Shown: piece after piece, positions 24,001 to 37,149 of the stretch
How the letters are laid out: each line of letters starts with the position of its first letter
Numbering within the stretch: the first letter of the stretch is position 1
Assembly: GCA_008711295.1 (NCBI GenBank)
Contig: VUYV01000061.1
Location: 4,391,098-4,455,097, forward strand
Direction: 5' to 3'
DNA: 64,000 nucleotides
From: Anarhynchus alexandrinus
Taxonomy: Eukaryota; Chordata; Aves; Charadriiformes; Charadriidae
Translations under genes and position numbers: made by a program
The notes under the pieces: generated by a model
Seen by the model: the letters and a program-made list of their open reading frames with translations, nothing else
Told to the model about the DNA's origin: nothing
The model's database searches: none

Positions 24001-26702
24001 ATAATACAAACCTACTTTGAGCTGTTACATTTGGCTCCAAGAACACTGAATCATTTACTGAAATCTTTCTTACACAAATTCAGTCAGAGGCCAAATACTC
24101 CCCTGGACCCTTAATGCGGACACCTGAGAGCTGAGACTATCTATTTAGAGAACTTAATTCAACTTAATACCCTGTTGTCATTCCGTTGAAATAGCAATGT
24201 ATCAAGTTCCAAGCCTTTTATAGCTGGTCTACAAGATGTGGCGTTTCATGGGAACAGTACAATAATTACAGAATACTTCAAGTTTGTCCCTATTCCATCA
24301 CAATTGATTATCCATTTTCTTTCTGAACACAGACTCTTGCCTTGGTGGGGAAAAAATGTGCACATTGTGGGCTTCTGCAGAGCTCTTCTTTACTGTAATC
24401 ATGTATTTGTAGAGTCTTGTCGTCATACTGAAATGGTACAGATAACTAAAGATTGTACAAGGTGAGAGTGAACTGCGTCACTAATTGAAATTAACAGGAG
24501 TCCCTGGCTCTTTTTATTCAGACATCTGTTGGCCTCCATGCTCTGGTTAACACTGCATGTATTTGTTCAGAGTATTGTCCATTCAGAATGTTATATTGCA
24601 GCTAGTAATAATTGACTGGTATTTTAATGCTAATCTGTACTATTCAGCTCCTGGGTCCAATTACTTATTGTTGAGGGGATAGAGAATCGATGGTGGTTTT
24701 TCTCCACCTCTCCCTTACGTTATATGTACTACATTGTAGCTATTTAAAATTAAAAAAATTGCTCAGTTCCAAGAATAGGATGCTATTATTGTGCTGTTGG
24801 CTGCTTACTTTCAATATATGTCCATTTTTGTGATGTAATGTAACACTTTTTTTGAAGCATGATACTTTTGATAGATTTTTTTTTTTTTTGTTTAGCCTCA
24901 GTTTAAAGTGATAATATTGGTAGTAATGGCAAAAATATCCAAATAAGATATTTTGCTGAGAAACTTTGATCTGTCTTATGTAAGTAGAACTTTATCCACA
25001 ATCAAAATCAGCTCTTTGGCAGCATTTTTTTTTCTGCAAGACTGGTGAAATTCATGGGGTTTAGTCATGAAAATCTTTTTCCCCATCTAGCTTTTTTGTA
25101 GATGAGTTTTATGGAAGTGCCACTTGGTAAATAATTCAGAAAGGGATCTGATGAATTAATTTTACTTGAAATTAGACAGCTAATTCTACTTATTGCGCTG
25201 GTAATTGTTGCATTGAATCATAGGATTGTTTTGCTTTCTTACATGGGGGAAAAGTAGCCTTAAAATAAAACAGGGAACCATTGATGCTGATTTTAAAAAT
25301 TATATGTATAAGATCGATAAGTCTTTTTTGCATAATAAATGAAAACAATAATAATACTCAGCTTTTATATGGTCCTTAACTTTATCAATAGTTTTGGTGA
25401 CAATGAGGTTTATCTATTAGATGATTATAATCATATAATCAATGTATAGGCCCAACCACAGATTGTAAATATCCTCGCTGGGCTTAGAAGAACCAGGTGG
25501 GACAGAGGGAGAAAGGTGAGTCTTTCTGCACACATTTTTGCACTTCTGGAAGACCATAAGGACCACACCAGAGTTAATCTTAATACCTTGGAACCGTATA
25601 CCATAAACACTGTACGATCAGTGCATTTATGTTCCAGTTCAATCCCCTGGCTTCCAAAATGTTGTTGAGGCTAAATTTATGGTGTGTGTTCAGCTATGTG
25701 CATTTTAGACTTTCTGTCCTCGAACTGTGGTACTCCATCTCTAGCTCCCTCAAACAGACGAGTGCTCTTGAGGGATGTCTGAATTTAGTGACTGTGTCTT
25801 GGTTGAGATGCCTGTCATTCAGGCTTCAGCACTCATTATTTTGTCAGCCGTCTACGTAATATTGAATAAATGCTTGTATTTATATGCTTATTCAATGTAA
25901 TTCCATGGTAGAGTTTTGACTTCATAGCTGTAGATTATATTATTCCCAGCAGATTAAGAGAATTCTGAGTATAAGGAATGCAACAAATCAGCAGTAAGTT
26001 CTGCGTGAGACAGTGATGTTGCTTGTGGGTAGGCTTGTTTTTACAAAAAATGTTATGAAATAAAATCATACTGAAATCTTGGCTTTACAAATAGTTATGG
26101 AGTGGGAAAAATTTGTTAAAAAATTTAAGTGTGAATTTTACGCATGGTGAATAGTGAAACTTGTACAGGCTGTGCTTGAACTTGTCACAGAATGATGAGC
26201 AACTAATTCTGCATATTATAGTTATCATTTAGTGCTACTGTTATAATGGAATATCTGATGCACCTGAAACTTGTACAGTTTAGAAGAAGAGTTTCTAGCT
26301 GGTGTGATAAGGGAATTCCTCCTGTTAGTTTCTTGTTTATTTTATTACTTGTCTATCAAACTTACCATGTAGCTCTAGGACATAACATGAAAACGAAGTA
26401 TCATATGAGAATTTTTTCCCATATAGGCATAAAAATGGCCTCTAATCTGCGTACTTGGAAATAATGACAGCTCCGTTCCTGTTTTAACATTTGATACATA
26501 CAGAATTTGTAAATAAGAAATTCCTGCAATCATAATGTGATATGAGAAGTATTGGCATGGGGATTTAGATGAGGTGGTAAAGAAATTTTCCTAGTAAACT
26601 GCTATTAATTCAGTGGAAAGCACTGGTGCGTTCAACTGAGAAGCCAGTACAATGAGCCAATATTAATGAGCCTACTTCAACCAGTAGGTATAATATTATT
26701 TA

Positions 26703-26765
26703 TTAAACAAGCAACAAACAAAACAATAACAAAATACAATAATAAAAAAGGCAAAACAAACTTTA
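26703..26765. repeat. A-rich simple repeat (CAA/AAT units)
   Basis: Reiterated AAAC, AACAATAAC and AATAAAA units. An 8-bp stem (ACTTCTCC/GGAGAAGT) follows at 26793-26817. Confidence 0.7.
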
Positions 26766-27208
26766 AAGGCACACATAGGTCTAACACTTGACACTTCTCC
26801 CTTTAAGTTGGAGAAGTTGACAAAGTTGGACTGTACACAAAAAACAAATTGAGAAAACTCCAAAAGTCAATAGTTCTGCAGGATTAATGGGTAGAGGTAA
26901 CTTTTTCACAGTATTCATATTTGAGTCAACTGAAACTACACGTATGTTTTCTGCCTTTGGTGATTTCTTCATTCCAGAAGAAAACTGCCCACATTTTTCT
27001 GAGGAAGAAAAAACAAAGCAAAAAAGATACTATTCCATGTTGAAAATGCTGAAGTCTGATGCTTCTCAGTCAAAAACAGCATAAAGTTTTGACGTTTACT
27101 TCCGTGTTCTTAAAAAACCAGGCCCCTTCTTACACCATGCCAAACTGAAACATAGCATGCTAGGGTGAATGTTCAAGAAACACTTTAAGAAAACAGATAA
27201 TTTTTGTA

Positions 27209-27294
27209 TTTTTTTGGTTAACCAGAAATTTTTAATTGTTCCAACTGACCAAAAATGGTCTATATTTATTTTATCTTTTTGGTCAACCAAAAAG
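27209..27294. repeat. Cluster of three short palindromic GGTTAACC-like motifs
   Basis: TTTTTGGTTAACCAGAAA near 27212-27227, GACCAAAAATGGTC at 27247-27260, and at 27275-27294 perfect 9-bp arms CTTTTTGGT/ACCAAAAAG around CA. The same word recurs in both orientations within 85 bases. May be the remnant of a small hairpin element; I cannot assign a family. Confidence 0.5.
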
Positions 27295-30137
27295 AAAATG
27301 ATTGCATCTCTGTAGTTATAAAATATTTGTAAATTGCCGTCTCCTACTGTATTTGTTAATTTCCCTGCTTACAGATATCCAGTGCTTTAATACTTGGTAT
27401 AACATATGCACTGAAGTTTGCACAACAGCATATTCTAAACTGCTTTATTTTGGATCCCACCTGTATCTTTTCTGTCATGTCTCAATACATATTGAGTCCA
27501 CAGACTTGTGAGTTTTGAAAGGAAGGCTATAACTTCCATTTTTTATATTTAAAATCTTTTGTGTTACTTTTATATCAACTAAAAACAATGTAGTTTTCTT
27601 TTCAAAAGGATATGACATACCATTCTGGGGATGTTTCAAATGCTAAATTTCTACCCGAGTAGTAAATGTTGGTATGTGTTGTATGATAGGTGTTCCTGCA
27701 TTTTCCCAGTGCATGTGTGTTATTCTAATTCATACCTTTTTGAATACTTAGAAGTAAAACAAAGATTTATTGTTTCATGGAATAAGGAAATGACATTTTG
27801 GTTTCTTTCTTTTCTTTTTTCCAAATATTTACTTCAGCAGAAAATGTTGGAATGAATAATAGACATCAAAGGTAGAAAATAAACTTAGGAAAGTGCAAAT
27901 TGCAGCTCAGTATGGCATAAAAGTATTTTTATATTTATTTGCTTTATTACACTTTAAATGTCCTATCTGTTTCAGCTACATACTTTTTAACATTTTATAG
28001 CCTCATAAATATCAATGTGTGAAAGTTTTCCTTGGTATCCCTTTTTTATTTTTGTCCTAATTTCAGGCTATTCTTTCCAATCATTGTTACGTCCCAAATA
28101 ACAGACCATGCTTCTTACATAAATACTGTTTGAGCATACAGGAGTAATCCTTTCCTCCTATAATCATCTTATTTCTTTTTCTTCTCTGAGATAGGTTGCT
28201 TCTTTAGGCTACTTCCTGAAACTTTTCCATTGTTCTGATGACTAAAGAACTAAATTTTAGCTTCATTCGTTAATTTATCAGTGAAACTCTTAGAAGGAAA
28301 AGATACATGCTGTATCTTTATCTATCCAGTAGTGAAATACCATGGCTACCAAAGAGACCTTTAGGGGGCCAGGTTGGAAGTTTATGTCATTGTTCTGTGC
28401 TGGATTCACCCTGCTTACGTTTAAAGCTGTAGTTATGAAATATAAAGCTTTTGGAAGCAGTATCCTATGTGAGGAGGATTTTCTCTTTGTAAATACTCTG
28501 TTGTTCTCAAAAAAAAAAAAAAAGGACATTGCGGTGTGACAATAGTGACAATTGGTCCACGATTCGTCATGCTAATTGGATACTCGCAAGGATTTTGATT
28601 GCTGGTACAATAGCTTTTGTGGAAGAGTTAGAATTTTTAAATGGCAAAACTTCCTCTTTTTCATAATTCTATGTCTCTTCTGGGAATTTTTTTCACTTGA
28701 AAAACAGCCGAGGTCTCCTTTTAGTCTAGGTGCTTTGTACAAGCCTGAAAGTTGGGGCTGAAGAAACTGTGGATCACGAAGGATCTGTTTACTGCAAGAA
28801 GGCAGATTTTTTCTGAATTAGCCCTTTATCTTAAGCCTTTAACCAACCCTCAGTAGGTTAATAAGGTGGGCAACGAGCTCCCTCAGCAGGTTGCTCTCCT
28901 ACCGATTTGACTTGATCATTGTGATTTCCCTAACTATAACCTCAGTATTTTTATTCTGAAATATCAAGTCAGAATCTACTTTGCAAAACTGAAAATATTT
29001 CACAGCACTGAAATGATTTTTTTTTTTTGTAGTTAAGTGTGTTGGCAAGTATGTGAGTAAAGTGATGGCAGCTATGCTTTTAGAAAGCAAATTTTTAAAA
29101 TATCCATATGTAAGTCTTTCTCTGACATGAAAATTGTAATACTCCGATAAAACCAAAAAGCATAATTGTTTCCTGAAACTGTGCACAAGATTTGAGATTA
29201 CTGTGAGAACTATTGATTTTAAAGTTCATGAAGAGTGTCTGTAATCAGCATAGCAATTTGACTTCTTAATTAGACTAGTCCTGTGAGAGTTTGGCTCCCC
29301 ATACAGTATGTTTATGAATCTAATCAACCAGGCAGCAAAAGAAAAACAATTATAGATACTATCTTTATTTTTTAACTCGCAAAGGAGCAAGAACTGAAAT
29401 GCTGGAGATTTGCTTCGGTGATAATTAAAACATGGATCTGAATGAATAGAAATTAAAAAAAAAAAAAAGTACCCTGAAGAAATCTATACACCACCAAATG
29501 AGGTCGTTGGCAGCTAACAGAAGCAAGAAAGGGATAAAAGAAACTCTTGGACTGTGCCAAGACTGTGCCATCAAATCCTAGTTATCTGCTGGACTAGCAC
29601 GCATCAATTTTCTTTTTTTTTTTTCCACTGGAGATTTATCAAGTCACAACAAGCCATATGCGAGATTTTGGGTTTGTCATGACAAGTCAGTCAGTCTGTT
29701 GTCTACATTTAAAAAAAAAAAAAGGTGAAAAAAAGAAAAAAGTGCTGTGTATTATCGATTCCTATCCTTAGATTTGTCTTGTTTCTTATTGACATAAATG
29801 TTGGTAATTTGAATTTGTCATTAGTTGTACTGAAAATAGCTAGAAACAGTAGTTAGATTAAACATTACCCGGAATCTGATTTGTTATTTCTTCCATTTAC
29901 TCTGTTTTCCAATGTGTTGATTGTTCATTCAGCATCCATTTATGACTCGAAGTTTTTGATCTCTGTGCCTGGTATTAAAACTAACTGTGTTGGCAATTAA
30001 CTGTGTGTTGTATTCTGCGACCATATTGCTATAGTAGTTGAGGGTGTCAGTCCGCCAGGTAACTAACATCTGTCTGTGGTTTATTACTCCTTTTCTTTCC
30101 TTAGGGAAGAGGTTTGTACACTGGCTTTCTTCTTGTC

Positions 30138-30173
30138 ATTGATACGTCACAGACTATTGATACGTCATAGACT
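30138..30173. repeat. Tandem 18-bp duplication with CRE-like core
   Basis: ATTGATACGTCACAGACT at 30138-30155 is followed directly by ATTGATACGTCATAGACT at 30156-30173 (one difference). Each copy holds TACGTCA, whose complement TGACGTA resembles a CREB/ATF site. Confidence 0.75.
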
Positions 30174-31194
30174 TGGTTTTTGGTTTTGCGCTATGCTTAC
30201 TTTGAAAAGTTGAGTCCATAAATGCCTGTGAGAGAGTTCTGATGGGTCAGGCGTATATGCCAGAGCCTTTTACAACTGGAAGACTCTGGTTTGGCACAGA
30301 TAAGTTTATCTCCTGGGGCAGGCAATTCTACTTTGCTTTTGGAGTGGAGTTGTTTCTTGTGTTCGTTTATTCCGCAGCTCTTTTACAGTCTTGTAGCTAT
30401 ATTTAAGCTAAACCACTGATCGCCTAAAGTTGTGGACTGAAACCTGGCACTTGATACCATGCCAGATACAGAGCAGAAGACAAAATTTACATTCTCACAG
30501 ACATCGTTGACTTCAGTGTAAATAGCCACAACTCCAGCTGTGAATCTTACCTGTGAGTGGTTTTCAATTTGTTGTCCTTTTTTTTAAATTGTTGAATCAA
30601 TAGAAAGTAGTTATAGAGGTAGGTGTTATTGTCAAAAGGCCATCTGGGATATTCAAAGGGAAAGGCATTTATTACTTTTTTTCCTTGTTTACATCTCCAG
30701 GTTTTACGTTATTTTTGGATGTAGTATACTCTTTGCCACATTTAAAGCAGTTTAATAGTCGCATGCTATTATTCTTTTTCTTGATTATGCAAATAGACTT
30801 TACATAAAATAAGAATATTCCTACTAACAGTTGGAGAGAGACTTTCAGAGATTGAAACAAGAAATCAGATATAATAAGATATTTTGGAAAGTGTTTACTG
30901 TGAGCAATGAATTCCTCTTTAACTAAAAGACCTGATGGCAGCTCTAAGAATTAGAAGTATTTTGGCAATTTCTATGCGATCTACGAATGTATGATGCCAG
31001 TCACAGATGCAGCCACATGATCATGAAAAGTATAGCCGTATGGGCACTCACTCACTGTTGTGCTCGCTCTCTAGCCCATTGACTGGACTCTGTCTTAAAG
31101 GCCAGAAGCATGCTTTTGTATATAGACTCTATAGGCCTTTTCTATTAACATTCCGGGTAGGTTTGCCTTAGTGCTAACAATGTTAGTGGGTGGG

Positions 31195-31252
31195 TTTTTT
31201 CTATTTTTTTTTTTTCCTTTTCCTTTTCTTTTTTCTTTTTTTTTTTTTCTCT
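31195..31252. repeat. Pyrimidine (T/C) tract
   Basis: About 58 bases almost entirely T with single C or CC interruptions on the plus strand. Confidence 0.8.
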
Positions 31253-32450
31253 GTGGTTTTAGTACCCAGCTGAGAGCTGGAATAAGATGATCATTTCCTT
31301 TCTCAATTCAGTTCCATTTCAAGTGAACTATAATAGGAAGACAATTTTCAGCCTCTACAGATGACGTGGAAAATATGCTTGATGATGTGTCTTGGGGATA
31401 TTTACTTAAGTGCAGCGCAGTGATTGAGCTTTGAGATGCAGAACTTGATGTCTGAAGTAATTAATGACAAAAGCCTCCCAACTTTCACTATGGGATCCTT
31501 AAGAATATGTTAGCCAGCATGTAGTACTTCAGTGAGGCAGAGTATGTTGGAAAAACATAAGTAGCAGAGAACAAATGCTATTTAGATAGTGGGAAGGAAT
31601 CTACAGAAATCGGATGTTTCTCATAAGAACTTAACCTCGAGTCGTTCCAAAATTGTACATTTGTAGAGATGTTATCTACCTAATCACTGAAGAGTCTGCA
31701 TGGGTGATGGATGGTCGGTGCAGTTCGTTTGCAGTTTATTACCTGCTCCGTATCCTCTTCTGCTGAAAGGGGCATAGCTGGAGCGGCATGGAAGAGCGCT
31801 GCCCTTCTTCCAGATGCTAAAAAATGGATTGGGTAGAAATCTTGGGGAGGAAGGGGGAACTGCTCCTTCCCAACGAGCAGCTCCCCAGATTTGCCTGGAG
31901 AGAGGCTTTGATAGTGTTGGGTGGAGCAAGGAGTCGGAGACACTGTCGGAGCTGCTGAGAAGGCTTAAAAGAGGCGGTAAGATGGGCTTTTGAGAAGCAG
32001 GCAGGCTGTATGTCTGTGGGTTCAAGTTTTACATGTGGTTAGAAAAGTCTTCTGGAAGATTGAAATGGAACGGGCTGGAGTTTGTTTCAAACCAGAGGAT
32101 TGCTGGAAGTTCAGGCTTGGTCTGAGACCAGTAAAAAGGAAATTGCTGTGCGGGGATGGGGCACGGGGGAAGACAGCTGTGCGAAAACTTTTTGTTCTGC
32201 TTACTCTTTAGAAACAAATTTCCTTATTCCGAGATTTCATTCTAGTTCATTTTCAAGAGAAACATAGTACCTCAGTTTAGAAGCCCTTTTATTGTACTTG
32301 ACGACTTCAGCTTAAAGCAGTAGTGCAGGTAAATCCACTTAAAACTCTGGTAAATATGGTAAGCAGTTATGGTGTGTAGTAGCACACTTATGCAAGAAGC
32401 AGAGAAACAAGTGCCAGTCTTTGTTTAAATTGCAGAGCTTACCATTTTTC

Positions 32451-32526
32451 TTTTTTTTTTTTTTTTTTNNNNNNNNNNNNNNNNNNNNNNNNNNNNNNNN
32501 TTTTTTTTTTTTTTTTTTTTTTTTTT
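32451..32526. repeat. Poly-T tract containing a 32-N gap
   Basis: Eighteen T, N at 32469-32500, then twenty-six T. The gap sits wholly inside the homopolymer, so the real tract length is unresolved. Confidence 0.85.
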
Positions 32527-34413
32527 AGTTTATAACACCCTTTTTCAATTCTACTGAAGCCCTCTTGGTCTTCAAAAGTCAGCTACAGGAGAACCTTTAA
32601 AGAGACAAAGTGGCAATTGCATTGTGATGTTTTCAGTGGCTAAATGATAACTTGAGTTTATGAAGCGTAGAATATATGCAATGTAGCAGTGGTTTGAAGT
32701 GCTGGTATTCCATGAGTATTTACTGGAAGAAATTCTGAGGAGACGTACCTTGCTTGTGCATAAGTAAAACGGAGCTGGGCTTTGGTTTTTATTTTGGTTC
32801 TTTTCCTGAGAATGGGGAAAATAAAAGTTTAAGATAAAAATGCTTTTGATCCCACGGCAAATTCTTTATTAAGATTTCTCTTAACACTAGCTATCTGTTT
32901 GAGGAATTCAGGGCATACTTATTATCTGGCAGATATGTTGCACAAATTTTCTAGGGGGATTGTAGTTTTGGGGTTTAATTGATGTAAAGGCATAAAAATG
33001 CATCTTCTTTAGCAGAGAAAATAAGGAGTTTATGCAATGGAAGTTTTGAGAATATAGTATACTGACCTGTAGACAGTAGATGTTAAGTCAGAGAGGCTGG
33101 CGCTGGTAAGACAGTGCTTTGAGTGTTTCTCCTGTTTCAGAAATTGGATTACCTGAGGCACTACCTCAGACTTTTTTCTCCAACTTTAAGGCAACATTTG
33201 CTTTATAAGTGCATCTTAAATGTGCAGGAACTCCAGTTGTACATTCCTGTGAAGTAAGACTTCATTGGTTTAGCAGTGAGGTACGCTAAGATAGCTAGTC
33301 ATCTAAATGTGCCAATGATACTTCTGAACATCACCATCACGGATAACAAATCTTATTTCCTCTTTGCAGAAATCATAGTGCATAGGCCAAAGGCTATGCT
33401 ATGATACCTCTCTGACTTACTCTTTAAATATCCCCAGTGTATTTAATCATCAAGCACCAGATCCTCTGTGACCTGATGAAGTTTATGTGCCCTGTCACTG
33501 GTCATGTATCCTTCACCCTGTCTTATACTTTGTTTTGGTTTCTGAGGATGTAGATTCATAAACACTTCTAAGTCAGTAATACCCCCAAAACCCTCCCTTT
33601 TTTTTTTCTTCTGCTGTTATTTTCTTCCTTGATCCTAGAAAAAAATGATCATTTGAGCTGCCTTCTGGTTACTTGTAGCATGGAAGAGACCTAGGATAAA
33701 ATGAATTCAGCATAAAAAAAAAGAGACTAGTGATGAAGAGACTATTCGTCAATTAAATATTAATTTAAATGCTAGATGAATATTCTATTCACAAAGCATC
33801 AAAACAGGACATAAAAGGAGGTTATGGGTGAGTAACATAACATTTCAATTGTAAAAAAAGTCTGCTCATAAGTGGGAAATACAAAATGAGGAGTACAGCT
33901 CACTTCATAGAGAATTACTGAATTAGATTTTTTTTTTTTAATTTTGAGTGACATGCAATTTCGATTTTGTATAGTGAATGAGGGTGGTTGGGATTTGGAT
34001 TTATTAAAGGCAAAATTTACCATGACTGGGAAAATAGCTGGTACTTGAAAAAACTTACACACTAAAATCCAAGCGATGGCATTATGAAATCATTTTATTG
34101 AAAGCCAATTGAAAAATCACAGAATACTTATTCCTATAAACCCTCTTCCCTGGTTTACTTGTTTGTTTTAAGATTATTTTTTTATAATTAGTTGGGCACT
34201 AATGGTGCCGATGAATATGAGAATTGTAACTTTCAAAGCAACAGACAATCAGACAATAATGAGAATATAGTAGTTCAGTTGCTCATAAAGTCAGCACTAT
34301 GCAACAACACAGTGTATTGTAACAAAATACTGTGTAGGCACGTTAATTCTCAGTGTAGGAGAGAAAGCTCACATGGGTTCCCTATTTTAAAGCCAGAGGT
34401 GTTAGTTCTTAAC

Positions 34414-35460
34414 AGAATCACAAAATAGTTGAGGTTGGAAGGGACCTCTAGAGATTGTCCAGCACAGGTCCCCTGTTTACATCAGGGTCACTTAGAGTAG
34501 ATTGCACAGGACTGTGTCAAGTCGTTTTTTGAGCATATACAAGGATGAAGACTCCACAAGCAACCTGGGTGACGTTTTCCAATGTTTGACCAATTTGACA
34601 ATAAGAAAGGTTTTTCTGATGTTTAAGCGGAATTTCCTGTATTTCAGTTTGTGCCCATTTCCATGTGTCCTGTGACTGGGCACCACTGGTAAGAGCCTGT
34701 CTCTGTCTTCCTTTTACACCTTCTGTCAAGTACTTATAAACATGGATAAGATTCCGCTGAGCCTTCTCTTCTCTGTGCTGAATGTCCCCATCTCTCTCAG
34801 GTTCTCCTCATACAGAAGATGCTCCAGTCTCTTAATCATCTTCCTGGCCTTTTGTTGGACTTGCTTCACTATGCCCATGTCTCTTTTGTACTGGGGAGCT
34901 CAGGACTGGACCCAGCACTCCAGGTGTTTCTCACTAGTACTGAAGAGAGGGAAAGGAGCACCCTCCTTGACCTCCTGGTGACACTGCCAAGTTGCTGTGG
35001 TCTGTCGTTGCTGTGAGGGCACATTGCTGGCTCATGGTCAGCTTGTCCACCCCCACCCTTGAGTCCACCTCTGGAAAGCTGCTTTCCAGTTAGTTGGCCC
35101 CCAAACTGTACTGGTCCCTGGCATTATTCCTTCACAGCTGCAGGACTTTGCACTTCCCCTTTGTTGAACTTCATGAGGTTACTGTTTGCTCATTTCTCAG
35201 CCTGTCAAGGTTCCTCTGAATGGCAACGCAACCCTCTGGTGTATCAACTACTTCTCTTAGTTTTACATTATCTGTGAACTTGCTGAAGGTCCACTCTGTC
35301 TCACCTTGCAAGTTATTAGTGAAGATCTTGAACAGTATTGGCTTTCGTATTGACACCTGGGGTGTGCCTTTGATGACTGGTCTCCAGCTGGACTTGGTGC
35401 TGCTGATCCACAACCGTTTGAGCCCAACACTTTGGGGACAGTTTTCATTGTTGATTGTTG
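34414..35460 (-). repeat. CR1 LINE fragment, about 1.05 kb
   Basis: Starts with 'agaatcacaaaatagttgag' (decayed terminal repeat) and runs through 3' UTR, C-terminal ORF2 and the reverse transcriptase palm. The same subfamily pattern as 44372 is seen throughout ('ttgaggttggaagg' and 'gacctctagagattgtcc' against 'aacctctggagattgtcc'). The minus frame at 35171-35509 retains SSWRPVIKGTPQ and, in place of FADD, FTDN. Ends before motif A (LDFSKAFDTV). Non-functional. Confidence 0.93.
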
Positions 35461-37116
35461 TTGATTTTAGGAGGAGAACTTGCTTGATAGTAGCTGTTAG
35501 CATGAACAAGGATTTTTAAGTACGTGTGCAAACGTGGCAGACTGTGCATAGAGATCAAAATAATTTGCAGAAAGCAATAGTGTGGTGGCATAATTCACCT
35601 AAAAAGCCAATCAACAGATGCAGAAACCCGGCTTCCTCAGTTCTGAGGCTCATGGGAAGTACTTGCATCTGCTTCATCTGGCTCTCGACCATCCGTTGAT
35701 CTTCCAGTGTGCTCTTGTTTTGATGCCAGGCCAGGGTGGGAAATGTTGGAAAGAGAAGAACCCTTCTAGTCACTCTGTCTACATTGAAAAAACCTGAGAT
35801 CAGCAGGGTTAGTGTCATCAGAAGAGCGGCTTAAAAAATTTTGGCCATATATAGGTGAGAAAGATCCCAAACATACTAAGTAGGGAAATAAATGGATATA
35901 TTGCAAAGTGCAGGGTTGTTGCAGATGGCTTTTTGTCATTGTTATTCTAAGGTTAAAACCAACATGGAATCTTCAAAGATGTTTACATAAGAGTACAGTT
36001 TTAAGAGATAAGGGACAGGGTGATGTTGCTCTGCATATGAAAGATCACAGGATTTCACAAGATGAATATGAAAATAACCTTCTCACACACTGTGATCCTC
36101 AGTGCTAACTGTTGAACTAGTGATACTCTGTGACTAAAATTGTCACTTACAAATTGTGTATATGCTAATAAGTGGATGGATATGATGTTTTCTTAACTTA
36201 ATTTGGTCCCTTTGCCTGTTAGCACGATATTGCTGTAATACAGATGGATTCTTGTCATCTTATCATGTTCTCTTTTGATTTGGGGAGTAGGAAAGACAAA
36301 AGAAAAATTGAGTGGCATGTAAGGCATCTGATCTAACTGAATAGAACAAACTGAATGGGATGTAGTTTATTCAAATTCATCAAAAGGTGTATTACAAATT
36401 ATTGAAACTTTACCTTATGTTTTTTCTGTGACCATTGCATTTTTGGAACTTAGGACAGTTTCCATAATCCTGTGTGTGCTTTCATCTAAGTGAAAATTAG
36501 GGAGAAGAGTTTTCCTTTGCATATTTGGAAACTTATAGGAGGGGCCCAAAGATCCAACACTTCATTCAGTGAACAGAGACTCGTTTCCACTTTTTGGAAG
36601 TTCTGCTCCTTGGATAGATGCAATGTGTACCTGAATTTTATAGATCAGTCAATAGACAGTAATCTGTATTACATAAAAAATTTCAGACACAATTCAGAAT
36701 TACTCCAAGCAGAGTTCTTTATATTCCATAAGAGCAAGGCCGTGGGGCCTCATGCAGAAATCCCATATATCTACTTTTGTTCATTAAGGCACAGTAGTTA
36801 AGGATTCAGTGACGTATCTGTTACGGGCATGACACCTGACTTTTAGATTGTCATCACGATGATTGGTTTTGTCATCCTTCAAGCTTAGGAGAACCATTGC
36901 AGTTTGTGTATTTTGTGCTCCCGATAGCTGTGTTGAAACCATGTGGGGAACATTAATCTGTAAATGCTATAGGAAGGCTCAGGTTCTGCTTACTATCTTG
37001 TGGTTTAGGAATGTTTTAGCATTTTTCTTCATGTGATTTTTCTGGAATTTGGAAAGAGGAAACCTGCTCACAGTTGTTGACTAAATTGTCAGAATATAAT
37101 TGAGTCATGCCATGGT

Positions 37117-37149
37117 TTCAGTTCCTATACCTTCATTCAGTTCCTATAC
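37117..37149. repeat. Two 14-bp copies, 19-bp period
   Basis: TTCAGTTCCTATAC occurs exactly at 37117-37130 and 37136-37149. Probably a local slippage duplication. Confidence 0.7.

Larger units (their letters stand above)
18063..34413. other. Unique AT-rich sequence, 16 kb, no gene recognised
   Basis: The longest stretch without a recognisable transposon. Contents: many T tracts (near 19857, 23315, 24874, 29017 and 29606), A tracts (28509, 29455, 29710), an A-rich patch at 26703-26765, a palindrome cluster at 27209-27294, a tandem duplication at 30138-30173, a pyrimidine tract at 31195-31252, a GC-richer segment at 31680-32230 and a T tract with gap at 32451-32526. Open frames stay below about 120 codons and are low-complexity or unrecognisable. 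Confidence 0.65.

Noticed and set aside
25208..25230. 'gaatcataggatt' resembling a CR1 3' end
   Set aside because: No CR1 sequence follows on either side.
26887..27084. 65-codon plus-strand frame with a lysine-rich end
   Set aside because: No recognisable domain, and composition follows the A-rich DNA.
35535..35840. Possible LTR or ORF segment to the right of the 34414 CR1
   Set aside because: The minus-strand 87-codon frame has no recognised domain, and no TG...CA ends or target duplication were found.
36490..36801. 103-codon plus-strand frame
   Set aside because: No family resemblance, no start context or splice evidence, and within the size expected by chance in 64 kb.
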